From positions 124,001 through 188,000 of the forward strand of contig NCKB01000004.1 in NCBI GenBank assembly GCA_002279065.1: a DNA stretch of 64,000 bases, read 5' to 3'. Of this stretch, positions 10,669-22,407 are shown piece by piece. This stretch comes from Lysobacterales bacterium 15-68-25 (lineage in GTDB: Bacteria > Pseudomonadota > Gammaproteobacteria > Xanthomonadales > Rhodanobacteraceae). A model generated the notes under the pieces. It was not told where the DNA came from. It was given only the letters and a program-made list of their open reading frames with translations, and did no database searches. The position numbers were made by a program, and so were the translations under genes. Position 1 is the first letter of the stretch, and every line of letters begins with the position of its first letter.

Positions 10669-11141
10669 TCACTCGTAGCGCACGTCGACGATCTCGTAGT
10701 GCTTGACGCCGTTCGGCGCGGTGAACTCGAAGCTGTCCCCCGCGCTCTTGCCGATCAATGCGCGCGCGATCGGAGAGGACACCGCAATCAGCCGTTTCTT
10801 GATGTCGGCCTCGAGGTCACCCACGATCTGGTAGGTCACCGCCTCGCCGCTGTCCTCGTCCTCCAGGTCGACGGTGGCGCCGAACACGACCCGGTTGCCC
10901 GCACCGAGCCGGGTGATGTCGATCACCTCGGCCGTGGACAGCGCCGCCTCCAGCTCGGCGATGCGGCCCTCGATGAAGCTCTGCTGCTCGCGGGCGGCGT
11001 GGTACTCGGCGTTTTCCTTCAGGTCGCCATGGGCGCGGGCTTCCGCGATCGCGGCGATCACCTTGGGGCGATCCACGGATTTCAGGCGATCCAGTTCGCC
11101 ACGCAGGCGCTCGGCGCCCGCCTTGGTCATCGGTGCGCGAC

Positions 11142-11145
<4 letters not shown>
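10669..11145 (-). CDS. greA: Transcription elongation factor GreA
   Basis: 158 aa, exactly the E. coli length. GreA enters the RNA polymerase secondary channel and stimulates cleavage of backtracked transcripts. The N-terminal coiled coil carries the tip acidic pair in [17 protein letters not shown] (about residues 39-55), followed by the FKBP-like C-terminal domain with [13 protein letters not shown]. The frame stays open far upstream through carB, but the ATG at 11145 overlaps the carB stop (ATGA) and gives the family start. carAB-greA order is conserved in many gammaproteobacteria. Confidence 0.97.
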
Positions 11146-14369
<3,224 letters not shown>

Positions 14370-14370
14370 G

Positions 14371-15498
14371 TCAGCGGGCCTCCTGCATCAGGGCGGCGAA
14401 GCGGTCGAAGAGGTAGCCGATGTCGTGCGGGCCGGGGCTGGCTTCCGGGTGGCCCTGGAAGCAGAAGGCCGGGCGGTCGGTGAGCGCGAAGCCCTGAAGC
14501 GAACCGTCGAACAGCGAGGTGTGGGTGACGCGGGCGTTGGCCGGCAGCGTGTCGGGGTCCACCGCGAAGCCGTGGTTCTGGCTGGTGATCAGCACGCGGC
14601 CGTCGTCGTGGTCCTTCACCGGGTGGTTCGCGCCGTGATGGCCGAACTTCATCTTCAGCGTCTTCGCGCCGAGCGCCAGGCCCATGATCTGGTGGCCGAG
14701 GCAGATGCCGAACAGTGGCACCTTCGCGTCGAGCAGCTCGCGCGCCGCGGCGACGGCATAGTCGCAGGCGGCCGGGTCGCCGGGGCCGTTGGAGAGGAAC
14801 ACGCCGTCCGGCTGCATCGCCAGCACCTCGGCGGCCGGGGTCTGCGCCGGCACCACGGTGATGTCGCAGCCTTGCTCGGCCAGCAGGCGCAGGATGTTGC
14901 GCTTCACGCCGAAGTCGTAGGCCACCACCTTGAACCGCTTCTCGGGGTGGTTGAACGCGGTGCGGTCCAGATCGTAGGTGCCCTCGTTCCACTCGTAGTG
15001 GCCGGTGGTGCTCACCACCTTGGCCAGGTCCATCCCGTTCAGGCCGGGGAAGCCCTTGGCCGCGGCGATGGCCGCGTCGACGTCGATCGACTCGCCAGCC
15101 ACGATGCAGCCGCCCAGCGCGCCCTTGTCGCGCAGGATGCGGGTCAGGCGGCGGGTGTCGATGCCGGCGATCGCCACGATGCCGTGGCGCCTGAGGTAGT
15201 CGGGCAGGCTCTCCTGGTTGCGCCAGTTGCTGGGACGGCGCGGCACGTCGCGCACGATCAGCCCGGCGGCATGTACGGCGGTGGACTCCTCGTCCTCGAC
15301 GTTGCAGCCGGTGTTGCCGATATGGGGGTAGGTCAGCGTGACGAGCTGCCGGGCGTAGGAGGGATCGGTGAGGATCTCCTGGTAACCGGTCATGGCGGTG
15401 TTGAACACCACCTCGCCGACGGTCTGGCCGGTGGCGCCCACGGCGTGGCCGTGGAACACGCTGCCGTCTTCGAGGGCAAGCAGAGCAGGAATAAGCAT
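14371..15498 (-). CDS. carA: Carbamoyl-phosphate synthase small (glutaminase) subunit
   Basis: 375 aa glutamine amidotransferase subunit that supplies ammonia to CarB. The N-terminal CPSase domain begins [16 protein letters not shown], and the class I amidotransferase domain follows with the nucleophile elbow [10 protein letters not shown] and the catalytic His-Glu in [12 protein letters not shown] longer frame opens at 15792, but the ATG at 15498 gives the family start and lies behind a plausible AAGGCGG site. A promoter is present at 15590-15618; the ~85-base leader contains short inverted repeats but no clear attenuator. Confidence 0.97.
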   Translation of the reverse strand: MLIPALLALEDGSVFHGHAVGATGQTVGEVVFNTAMTGYQEILTDPSYARQLVTLTYPHIGNTGCNVEDEESTAVHAAGLIVRDVPRRPSNWRNQESLPDYLRRHGIVAIAGIDTRRLTRILRDKGALGGCIVAGESIDVDAAIAAAKGFPGLNGMDLAKVVSTTGHYEWNEGTYDLDRTAFNHPEKRFKVVAYDFGVKRNILRLLAEQGCDITVVPAQTPAAEVLAMQPDGVFLSNGPGDPAACDYAVAAARELLDAKVPLFGICLGHQIMGLALGAKTLKMKFGHHGANHPVKDHDDGRVLITSQNHGFAVDPDTLPANARVTHTSLFDGSLQGFALTDRPAFCFQGHPEASPGPHDIGYLFDRFAALMQEAR

Positions 15499-15589
15499 GG
15501 GGAGGCCGCCTTTAGGTGCAGCAAAGCCCGCAAGCCGCAATGAAGCTGGCTTGTGGACCTTAGGTCGTGGATGGTCTGGGCGGATTGAA

Positions 15590-15618
15590 ATGATAGGCCG
15601 CGACAGCTTTCCTGTCCA
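15590..15618 (-). promoter_or_regulatory. Sigma-70-type promoter of carAB-greA
   Basis: On the minus strand TGGACA (15618-15613), 17-base spacer, TATCAT (15595-15590), about 92 bases upstream of the carA ATG. Confidence 0.65.
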
Positions 15619-15712
15619 CGACTTCAGGTGAACGGAAGGCCAAACCAGGTCGATGACGAGGCCGCGCGGAGCGCTACACTTGCGCGCCAACCCACGAGGA
15701 AGCCGTCGCCCG

Positions 15713-16408
15713 ATGAATGCCGTCGTACTGCTCGACCCCGCCCGCCTCGATCGTCCCGACACCGAGGTCAAGCTCGAGCCGTTCCCGTTCATGATCGCCC
15801 ACGGCCAGCTTCCCGACGAGGCCCGCGGCGAACTCGACCGCGACTTTCCGAAGTACGCCAGCGCCGGCTTCTTTCCCTACGACCCGGCCGACTGCGGACC
15901 GACCATCAACACCCTGGTCGAGCACCTGACCTCGCCCCCGTTCGCGAGCGCCGTGGGGCGGCGGCTCGGCATCGAAAACCTGGGCGCCTACCCGACGCTG
16001 GTGACGATCTGTCGCTCCCTCAACAAGCGCCACGGCACCATCCATACCGACAGCCGCTCCAAGATCGCCACGGCCCTGCTCTACCTCAACCCGAAGTGGC
16101 CGGACACCAGCGACGGCTGCCTGCGTTTCCTGCACCGCATCGACAACATCGACGACGTGGTCGTACCGGAACTCAAGCCGCTTTACGGCGAGTTCGCCGT
16201 GTTCAAGCGCTGCGACAACTCCTTCCACGGCCACCTGCCCTACGAAGGCGAGCGCCGGGTGATCCAGGTCGCCTGGCTGACCAGCGAAGAGGAGAAGCTG
16301 CGCAAGACCAAGCGCGGCAAGTTCTCCCGCGCGTTCAAGAAGATCTTCGGCCGTCTCGACACCCGTTTCGGCGCCGGTCGCGCACGCGACGCCTCGCATC
16401 GCGACTGA
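15713..16408 (+). CDS. 2-oxoglutarate/Fe(II)-dependent oxygenase family protein
   Basis: 231 aa protein with the double-stranded beta-helix signature of 2OG-Fe(II) oxygenases: an HxD pair in [10 protein letters not shown], a following LLYLNPKWP strand, and a distal His and Arg in [20 protein letters not shown]. These would bind iron and 2-oxoglutarate to hydroxylate an unknown substrate. The basic C-terminal tail ([16 protein letters not shown] onward) is not part of the catalytic fold. The ATG at 15713 lies behind a GAGGA at 15695-15699, somewhat distant. It is the only plus-strand gene between carA and dapB, so it looks like an independent unit. Confidence 0.8.
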   Translation: MNAVVLLDPARLDRPDTEVKLEPFPFMIAHGQLPDEARGELDRDFPKYASAGFFPYDPADCGPTINTLVEHLTSPPFASAVGRRLGIENLGAYPTLVTICRSLNKRHGTIHTDSRSKIATALLYLNPKWPDTSDGCLRFLHRIDNIDDVVVPELKPLYGEFAVFKRCDNSFHGHLPYEGERRVIQVAWLTSEEEKLRKTKRGKFSRAFKKIFGRLDTRFGAGRARDASHRD

Positions 16409-16421
16409 CCCAGAGGCGGGA

Positions 16422-17222
16422 TCAGCCGCCGCTGCGTTCGGCCAGCATCGCGTCGAGCGAGTAGTGCCCCGCTGGTTTGCCGGCCAGCCAGTGCGCGGCC
16501 TCGACCGCGCCGCGGGCGAAGATGCCACGGTCGGTCGCCCGGTGGGCCAGTTCCACCCGCTCGCCCTGACCGATCAGCAGGGCGGTGTGCTCGCCGACGA
16601 TGTCGCCACCGCGCACCACGGCAAAGCCGATTTCGCCTGCCTTGCGGGGGCCCGTCCGGCCCTCGCGGGCGAACACTGCCCGCTCACCCAGCACCACGCC
16701 GCGCCCGGCGGCGGCGGCTTCGCCCAGCAGCAGTGCCGTGCCGGAGGGGGCATCCTCCTTGCGATTGTGATGGGCCTCGACGATTTCCAGGTCCCACTCC
16801 GCCAGCGCGGCGGCGGCCTGGCGCAGCAGCCGCGACAGCACGGCCACGCCAAGGCTGAAATTGGCCGAACGGAGCACCGGGATGTCTGCACCAGCCCGAT
16901 CGAGACGGGCCTCGCGCGCTTCGCCCAGGCCCGTGGTGCCGACCACCAGCGCCACCTTGCGTTCCAGACAATAACCCAGGGCGGCATCCAGTCCGTCCGG
17001 ACCGCTGAAGTCGATCACCACGTCGAGCTCACCGGCCTGCGTCCAGTCGTGGCTGAAGCAGAGCCCGCTGCCCGGGGCAACCGGGGTACCCATCTCACCA
17101 TCCCCGGCCGAAGTGATCGCCGCTACCAGCTCGAAGCGCCGATCCCGCCGCAGCAGGTCGACCAGCACGCGCCCCATCCGTCCTGTGGCGCCATTGACCG
17201 CGACCCGAACCGCTTCACCCAT
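16422..17222 (-). CDS. dapB: 4-hydroxy-tetrahydrodipicolinate reductase
   Basis: 266 aa NAD(P)H-dependent reductase of the lysine/diaminopimelate pathway. It has an N-terminal Rossmann motif (VNGATGRMGRVLV) and the signature EAHHNRKEDAPSGTA with the catalytic His/Lys. The ATG at 17222 is preceded by GGAGCGGGTC; an ATG four codons earlier (17234) is possible. It lies 64 bases after dnaJ on the same strand. The 2OG oxygenase gene converges on it with a 13-base gap. Confidence 0.95.
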   Translation of the reverse strand: MGEAVRVAVNGATGRMGRVLVDLLRRDRRFELVAAITSAGDGEMGTPVAPGSGLCFSHDWTQAGELDVVIDFSGPDGLDAALGYCLERKVALVVGTTGLGEAREARLDRAGADIPVLRSANFSLGVAVLSRLLRQAAAALAEWDLEIVEAHHNRKEDAPSGTALLLGEAAAAGRGVVLGERAVFAREGRTGPRKAGEIGFAVVRGGDIVGEHTALLIGQGERVELAHRATDRGIFARGAVEAAHWLAGKPAGHYSLDAMLAERSGG

Positions 17223-17286
17223 GACCCGCTCCATCCATCTGCACCCGCCAGAACCGCATCATGCCCGAGCGGGCACGACCCATGCC

Positions 17287-18405
17287 TCAGGAAGTCACCC
17301 GCGACCAGAACTGCTTGACCCCGTCGACCCAGGTCTTGGCGCGTGGCATGTGCTTTTCGGCATCGCCTTCGACGAAGCTGGCTTCCAGTTGCTCCAGCAG
17401 CTCGCGCTGCTCCTTGGTCAACCGCACGGGGGTCTCCACCACCACCCGGCAGATCAGGTCGCCGTGGCGACCGCTGCGCACCGACTTCACGCCGCGGCCG
17501 CGCAGGCGGAACTGCTGGCCGGTCTGGGTCTCCGGCGGGATGGTGATCGGCACCTCGCCCTCCAGCGTGGGCACCGCCAGCTCGGCGCCCAGCGCAGCCT
17601 GAGAAAAGCGGATCGGGACCTCGCAGTAGAGATCGTTGCCGTCGCGCTGGAAGATCGCGTGCTCGCGCACGCGCACCTCCACGTACAGATCTCCGGACTC
17701 GGCGCCGGCCGGTCCGGCCTCACCCTGCCCGGCAAGCCGGATGCGGTCGCCGGTATCCACACCGGCAGGGATGCGCACGGAGAGCTTGCGTGTCTCCTCC
17801 AGTCGCCCCTCGCCATGGCAGTGCCGGCACGGCTTTTCGATCGCCTGGCCACTGCCGCCGCAATGCGGGCACGCCTGCTGGATCGAGAAGATGCCGTTCT
17901 GCATGCGCACACGACCGTGGCCGTGGCAGGTCTTGCAGGTGACCGTCTTGCCGTCGGCCGAGCCCGAGCCGTTGCAGTGGTGGCAGTTCACCTGGGTGGG
18001 AATCTCGATGGTCCGCTCGATGCCGAACACGGCCTCCTCGAGGTCCAGCTCCATGATGTAGCGCAGGTCCGCACCGCGACGTGGGCGGCCGCGCCCACCG
18101 CCGAAGATGTCGCCGAAGATGTCGCCGAAGATGTCGCCCATGTCGCCGAAGCCGGCGCCACCGCGACCGCCCATGCCCCCCTCGAAGGCGGCGTGGCCGT
18201 GCTGGTCGTACATCGCGCGCTTCTGCGCGTCGGCGAGCACCTCGTAGGCCTCCTTGGCCTCCTTGAACTTCTCCTGCGCGTGGGGATCGTCGGGGTTGCG
18301 GTCCGGGTGGTACTTCATGGCCAGGCGGCGGAAGGACTTCTTCAGCTCCACCTCGGTGACGCTGCGCTCCACGCCCAGCACTTCGTAGTAGTCACGCTTG
18401 CTCAT
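17287..18405 (-). CDS. dnaJ: Chaperone protein DnaJ
   Basis: 372 aa type I Hsp40 that delivers substrates to DnaK and stimulates its ATPase. The J domain (1-70) has the HPD motif in [11 protein letters not shown]; a Gly/Phe-rich linker with repeated GDIF units follows (about 75-115). Four CxxCxGxG zinc repeats ([32 protein letters not shown]) precede the C-terminal substrate domain. It follows dnaK by 130 bases with a strong hairpin between them, which may lower its expression relative to dnaK. Confidence 0.98.
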   Translation of the reverse strand: MSKRDYYEVLGVERSVTEVELKKSFRRLAMKYHPDRNPDDPHAQEKFKEAKEAYEVLADAQKRAMYDQHGHAAFEGGMGGRGGAGFGDMGDIFGDIFGDIFGGGRGRPRRGADLRYIMELDLEEAVFGIERTIEIPTQVNCHHCNGSGSADGKTVTCKTCHGHGRVRMQNGIFSIQQACPHCGGSGQAIEKPCRHCHGEGRLEETRKLSVRIPAGVDTGDRIRLAGQGEAGPAGAESGDLYVEVRVREHAIFQRDGNDLYCEVPIRFSQAALGAELAVPTLEGEVPITIPPETQTGQQFRLRGRGVKSVRSGRHGDLICRVVVETPVRLTKEQRELLEQLEASFVEGDAEKHMPRAKTWVDGVKQFWSRVTS

Positions 18406-18470
18406 TCATCACACCCGAAACTCGATCACGTCCCCAGCGCCCGCTCATTTGCCGGCGCCCTCCAAGCAAA

Positions 18471-18504
18471 CAGCCCGCGCCGGCTTTCGGCGCGGCGCGG
18501 GCTG
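18471..18504 (-). terminator. GC hairpin between dnaK and dnaJ
   Basis: Perfect 12-bp stem (18471-18482 with 18493-18504), 10-base loop; on the minus strand it is followed by TTTGCTT. Placed 32 bases past the dnaK stop, it may act as a partial terminator or mRNA stabiliser that sets the dnaK:dnaJ ratio. Confidence 0.6.
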
Positions 18505-18535
18505 GTTTTCCGTCGATGTCGTCGACCGACGCGGC

Positions 18536-20455
18536 TTACTTCTTGTCGCCGTCCTTGACCTCGGTGAACTCGGCATCCACCACGTCGTCCGGCTGGGCCG
18601 AGCCGCCGCCCGGGGCGGCCTGGGCGCCGGCGTCACCGCCGGACTGGGCCGCGGCATACAGCGCCTGGGCCACCTGCTCGAGCTTCTCTACCTTCGCCTC
18701 GATCGCCGCCTTGTCGTCGCCGTCCTTGACCTTCTCCAGGTCGGACAGCGCGCCCTCGATCGTGGACAGCTGGTCGGCCGGCACCTTGCCGCCGTGCTCC
18801 TTCAGCGCGCTGCGCGTGGCGTGCACCAGCTGGTCGGCCTTGTTGCGGGCACCGACGAGCTCGTGGAACTTCTTGTCCTCTTCCTTGTTCGCCTCGGCGT
18901 CCGCGACCATGCGGGCGATCTCTTCCTCGGACAGGCCCGAGCCGGCCTTGATCTCGATGCGCTGCTCCTTGCCGGTCTTCTTGTCCTTGGCCGACACGTG
19001 CAGGATACCGTTGGCGTCGATGTCGAAGGTGACCTCGATCTGCGGCATGCCGCGCGGCGCCGGCTCGATGCCCTGCAGGTCGAACTTGCCCAGCGACTTG
19101 TTGGCGCTGGCGCGCTCGCGTTCGCCCTGCAGCACGTGCACGGTGACCGCGGTCTGGTTGTCGTCGGCGGTGGAGAACACCTGCGAGGCCTTGGTCGGCA
19201 CCGTGGTGTTCTTCTCGATCAGCTTGGTCATCACGCCGCCCATGGTCTCGATACCCAGCGACAGCGGAGTCACGTCCAGCAGCAGCACGTCCTTGACCGA
19301 ACCGCCCAGCACGCCGCCCTGGATCGCCGCGCCCACGGCGACGGCCTCGTCCGGGTTGACGTCCTTGCGCGGCTCCTTGCCGAAGAAGTCCTTCACCGAC
19401 TCCTGCACCTTGGGCATGCGGGTCTGGCCACCGACGAGGATCACCTCGTTGATGTCGGACACGCGCAGACCGGCGTCGTTGAGCGCGGTGCGGCACGGCT
19501 CGATGGTGCGCTTGACCAGATCCTCGACCAGCGCTTCGAGCTTGGCGCGGGTCAGCTTGATGTTCAGGTGCTTCGGACCGGAGGCATCGGCCGTCACGTA
19601 CGGCAGGTTGACCTCGGTCTGATGGCTGGAGGACAGCTCGATCTTGGCGCGCTCGGCAGCGTCCTTCAGGCGCTGCAGGGCCAGCGGATCCTTGCGCAGG
19701 TCAATGCCCTGGTCCTTCTGGAACTCTTCCACCAGGTAGTCGATGACGCGCATGTCGAAGTCTTCGCCACCCAGGAAGGTGTCGCCGTTGGTGGCCAGCA
19801 CCTCGAACTGCTTCTCGCCGTCGACCTCGGCGATCTCGATGATCGACACGTCGAAGGTGCCGCCGCCCAGGTCGTACACCGCGATCTTGCGGTCGCCGCC
19901 CTTCTTGTCCAGGCCGTAGGCCAGCGCGGCCGCGGTCGGCTCGTTGATGATGCGCTTGACGTCGAGGCCGGCGATCTTGCCGGCGTCCTTGGTCGCCTGG
20001 CGCTGGCTGTCGTTGAAGTACGCCGGGACCGTGATCACCGCCTCGGTGATGGTCTCGCCGAGATAGTCCTCGGCGGTCTTCTTCATCTTCATCAGCACCT
20101 TGGCCGAGATCTCCTGCGGCGCCATCTTCTTGCCGTCGGAGGTCTGCACCCAGGCGTCGCCGTTGTCGTGCGCCACGATGCCGTAGGGAACGATGTCGAG
20201 ATCCTTCTGCACCTCGGCGTCGGTGAACTTGCGGCCGATCAGGCGCTTCACCGCGTAGAAGGTGTTCTTCGGATTGGTCACGCTCTGGCGCTTGGCCGAG
20301 GCACCGACCAGCACTTCGCCGTCCTTGTTGAAGGCGACGATGGACGGCGTGGTGCGATCGCCTTCCGAGTTCTCGATGACCTTGACCGAGGTGCCGTCCA
20401 TGACGGCCACGCACGAGTTGGTCGTGCCCAGGTCGATACCGATGATCTTGCCCAT
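18536..20455 (-). CDS. dnaK: Chaperone protein DnaK (Hsp70)
   Basis: 639 aa Hsp70 chaperone. The ATPase domain starts [20 protein letters not shown], with the second phosphate loop [16 protein letters not shown] and the adenosine motif [14 protein letters not shown]; the substrate-binding domain contains [18 protein letters not shown]. The tail is rich in Gly/Ala/Asp and ends [14 protein letters not shown] sigma-32-type promoter lies in the grpE-dnaK gap at 20509-20535, so dnaK can be transcribed apart from hrcA-grpE. Confidence 0.99.
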   Translation of the reverse strand: MGKIIGIDLGTTNSCVAVMDGTSVKVIENSEGDRTTPSIVAFNKDGEVLVGASAKRQSVTNPKNTFYAVKRLIGRKFTDAEVQKDLDIVPYGIVAHDNGDAWVQTSDGKKMAPQEISAKVLMKMKKTAEDYLGETITEAVITVPAYFNDSQRQATKDAGKIAGLDVKRIINEPTAAALAYGLDKKGGDRKIAVYDLGGGTFDVSIIEIAEVDGEKQFEVLATNGDTFLGGEDFDMRVIDYLVEEFQKDQGIDLRKDPLALQRLKDAAERAKIELSSSHQTEVNLPYVTADASGPKHLNIKLTRAKLEALVEDLVKRTIEPCRTALNDAGLRVSDINEVILVGGQTRMPKVQESVKDFFGKEPRKDVNPDEAVAVGAAIQGGVLGGSVKDVLLLDVTPLSLGIETMGGVMTKLIEKNTTVPTKASQVFSTADDNQTAVTVHVLQGERERASANKSLGKFDLQGIEPAPRGMPQIEVTFDIDANGILHVSAKDKKTGKEQRIEIKAGSGLSEEEIARMVADAEANKEEDKKFHELVGARNKADQLVHATRSALKEHGGKVPADQLSTIEGALSDLEKVKDGDDKAAIEAKVEKLEQVAQALYAAAQSGGDAGAQAAPGGGSAQPDDVVDAEFTEVKDGDKK

Positions 20456-20508
20456 GTGTGTGCTCCGAAATTTTCTTGCGGCCCCCGCGGCCGCGGACTG
20501 GTTTCCAG

Positions 20509-20535
20509 AATGGGGCCCGGGCCTGGCGATTCAAT
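20509..20535 (-). promoter_or_regulatory. Sigma-32-type heat-shock promoter of dnaK
   Basis: On the minus strand ATTGAAT (20535-20529), 13-base spacer, CCCCATT (20515-20509), close to the E. coli sigma-32 pattern CTTGAAA-N11-16-CCCCATNT. It leaves a leader of about 45 bases before the dnaK ATG. Confidence 0.75.
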
Positions 20536-20601
20536 GCCGATCGGGCCTCCCGATTGGGGTCTGGCTTGACGCCGGTCAACCGACCGCCGCCAGCCGATGC
20601 C

Positions 20602-21123
20602 TCACTCCTGCGCGACGGCGACCAGCGCCGGCCGCAGCAGGCGGTCGTTCAACACGTAACCCTTCTGCAGCACGCTCACCACCGTGCCCGGCGCCTTGCC
20701 CGGTGCGGCGACCATGCTGACCGCATGGTGGCGCTCCGGGTCGAGCGGCTGGTCGAGCGGATCGACCTGCACCATGCCGTTGGCCTCGGCCACCTTGAGC
20801 AGCGCCTTCAACGTGAGGCTGATGCCTTCGCGGATCGCCGCCACGTCGCCGCCTTCCACCGCCAGCCCGCGCTCCAGGCTGTCGTAGACCGGCAGCAGGT
20901 CGTTCAGCAGCTTCTCGTTGGCGAAGCGACGCGCCTGCTCCAGGTCACGCTGCAGCCGCCGACGCTGGTTCTCCAGGTCCGCCCGCTCGCGCAGCACGCT
21001 CTCGCGAAGCTCGGCGTTGCTGGCCTCCAGCTCGGCAATGCGTGCCTGCAGGGCCGATAGCTGCTCCGTCTGGCCAGCCGATTCCTGGCCCTGCTCCGGC
21101 GCCTGCGGATCGTTGTTTTGCAT
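20602..21123 (-). CDS. grpE: Nucleotide exchange factor GrpE
   Basis: 173 aa DnaK nucleotide exchange factor. A long coiled coil (about residues 20-80, LQARIAELEASNAELRESV) leads into the dimer helix bundle and the C-terminal beta domain with PERHHAVSMVAAP and VSVLQKGYVLNDRLLRPA. The ATG at 21123 sits behind GGAGTGGGACT; an in-frame ATG 11 codons earlier lacks this. It is flanked by hrcA (82 bases upstream) and dnaK. Confidence 0.96.
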   Translation of the reverse strand: MQNNDPQAPEQGQESAGQTEQLSALQARIAELEASNAELRESVLRERADLENQRRRLQRDLEQARRFANEKLLNDLLPVYDSLERGLAVEGGDVAAIREGISLTLKALLKVAEANGMVQVDPLDQPLDPERHHAVSMVAAPGKAPGTVVSVLQKGYVLNDRLLRPALVAVAQE

Positions 21124-21172
21124 AGTCCCACTCCAGCAGAAAACCCGGGCCGGCAAGGCTTGCCGACCCTCG

Positions 21173-21193
21173 AAAACATGCGGGGAACCCCGC
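21173..21193 (-). terminator. Hairpin with TTTT behind hrcA
   Basis: Six-bp GCGGGG/CCCCGC stem (21180-21185 with 21188-21193), two-base loop; on the minus strand ATGTTTTCG follows. It lies in the hrcA-grpE gap and may partly end hrcA transcripts. Confidence 0.5.
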
Positions 21194-21205
21194 CTCCCGG
21201 GGCGT

Positions 21206-22267
21206 TTATGAGGCCGACGCAGCCCGATTCAAGGCATCGCTGAGCAGCCCGGCCGTGGCCTGCACCACCGGAATCACACGCTCATACGCCATGCGGGTGG
21301 GGCCGATCACGCCGACCGCGCCCATCACCCGGCCGTGGGCGCCGTAGGTAGCGGTGACGACACTGCAGCCGTCCAGCGCGGTGAAGCCCGATTCCTCGCC
21401 GATGAACAGCCGCACGCCCGGCGCACGGGCGCACATCTCCATCAGCTGCAGCAGCTCGTTCTTCTTCTGGAAGGCCTCGAACAGCTCGCGCAGGCGGTCC
21501 AGATCGGCGAGCTCGGCGTAATTCATCAGGTTGGTCTGGCCGCTGACCAACACGTCCTCGCCCTCGCCCACCGGGGCGAACGAAGCTGCCGCCAGCTCGA
21601 CCGAATTGGCCAGCAGCCGGTTGAGCTCGCTGCCGGCCTCGCGGATTTCGCGCAGCAGGTGGCTGCGGATGTCGTCCAGCCGCAACCCGGCAAAGTGGGC
21701 GTTGAGGTAGTTGGCCGCCTGTTCCAGCTCCCGGTTGTCCAGCGGCTTGGCCAACCGGACGATGCGGTTCTGCACCTGGTTGTCGGCAAAAACCAGCACC
21801 ACCAGCACCTGGGCATCCGGCAGGGCCACGAAATCGATGTGGCGCAGCGGGAAATCGCCCTGCTTGGGTACGGTGACCACACCGGCGAAATGGGTCATCG
21901 CAGAGAGCAGCGTCGACACGTTGCCGAGCAGGTCGCGAGTCGTGGCCGGCTGTGGCGGAAGCTCGCGCCTGAGGCGGGCCATGTCGTCCCGGTGCAGCGG
22001 CTGCAGTTCGATCAGGCTGTCCACGAACAGGCGCAGCCCGCGCGGCGTGGGAATGCGCCCGGCCGAGGTATGCGGCGAGGCGACCAGACCGGCCTCCTCC
22101 AGGTCCGCCATGATGTTGCGGATAGTCGCCGGGCTGACGTCCAGGCCGGACGAGCGCGACAGCGTGCGCGAGCCGACCGGCTCGCCGTCGGACAGGTACT
22201 GCGCGATCAGCGACCGCAGCAACCTGCGGGCGCGGGCGTCGAGTTCGTGGCCGTGATGCTGTGGCAT
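21206..22267 (-). CDS. hrcA: Heat-inducible transcription repressor HrcA
   Basis: 353 aa repressor that in other bacteria binds CIRCE and is kept folded by GroE. It has an N-terminal winged helix (SPATIRNIMADLEEAGLV) and a GAF-like middle and C-terminal region. The start is uncertain: the frame opens at 22336, and I chose the ATG at 22267 because it gives MPQHHGHELDARARRLL, close to Xanthomonas HrcA; its ribosome-binding site is weak. No CIRCE element was found upstream of hrcA, grpE or dnaK, so its target is probably elsewhere (groESL). Confidence 0.92.
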   Translation of the reverse strand: MPQHHGHELDARARRLLRSLIAQYLSDGEPVGSRTLSRSSGLDVSPATIRNIMADLEEAGLVASPHTSAGRIPTPRGLRLFVDSLIELQPLHRDDMARLRRELPPQPATTRDLLGNVSTLLSAMTHFAGVVTVPKQGDFPLRHIDFVALPDAQVLVVLVFADNQVQNRIVRLAKPLDNRELEQAANYLNAHFAGLRLDDIRSHLLREIREAGSELNRLLANSVELAAASFAPVGEGEDVLVSGQTNLMNYAELADLDRLRELFEAFQKKNELLQLMEMCARAPGVRLFIGEESGFTALDGCSVVTATYGAHGRVMGAVGVIGPTRMAYERVIPVVQATAGLLSDALNRAASAS

Positions 22268-22296
22268 GCGCTGTGGCAATCCGTGAGACGGCAAAG

Positions 22297-22331
22297 AAAT
22301 AAGGTGCGGCGGGCGGCTTTGCAAGCCGCCC
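22297..22331 (-). promoter_or_regulatory. Possible hrcA promoter overlapping a 9-bp hairpin
   Basis: A perfect inverted repeat (22311-22319 with 22323-22331, loop TGC) lies in the hrcA-recN gap. On the minus strand TTGCAA (22324-22319), 16 bases, TTATTT (22302-22297) could be a sigma-70 promoter; the same stretch reads as a weak sigma-32 site (CTTGCAA then CCTTATTT). Confidence 0.4.
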
Positions 22332-22407
22332 TGCATCCGACGGGCGGGGCCTCGCCCGTATCGCCCGCCATCCCTACAATCCAGCTTCTTCCACCGAACC
22401 GGTTTCC

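Noticed and set aside
20456-22407. CIRCE element (TTAGCACTC-N9-GAGTGCTAA) near hrcA, grpE or dnaK
   Set aside because: No match or near-match found by reading these gaps on both strands.
22337-22407. LexA box upstream of recN
   Set aside because: Neither CTGT-N8-ACAG nor the xanthomonad-type palindrome was found in the short gap.
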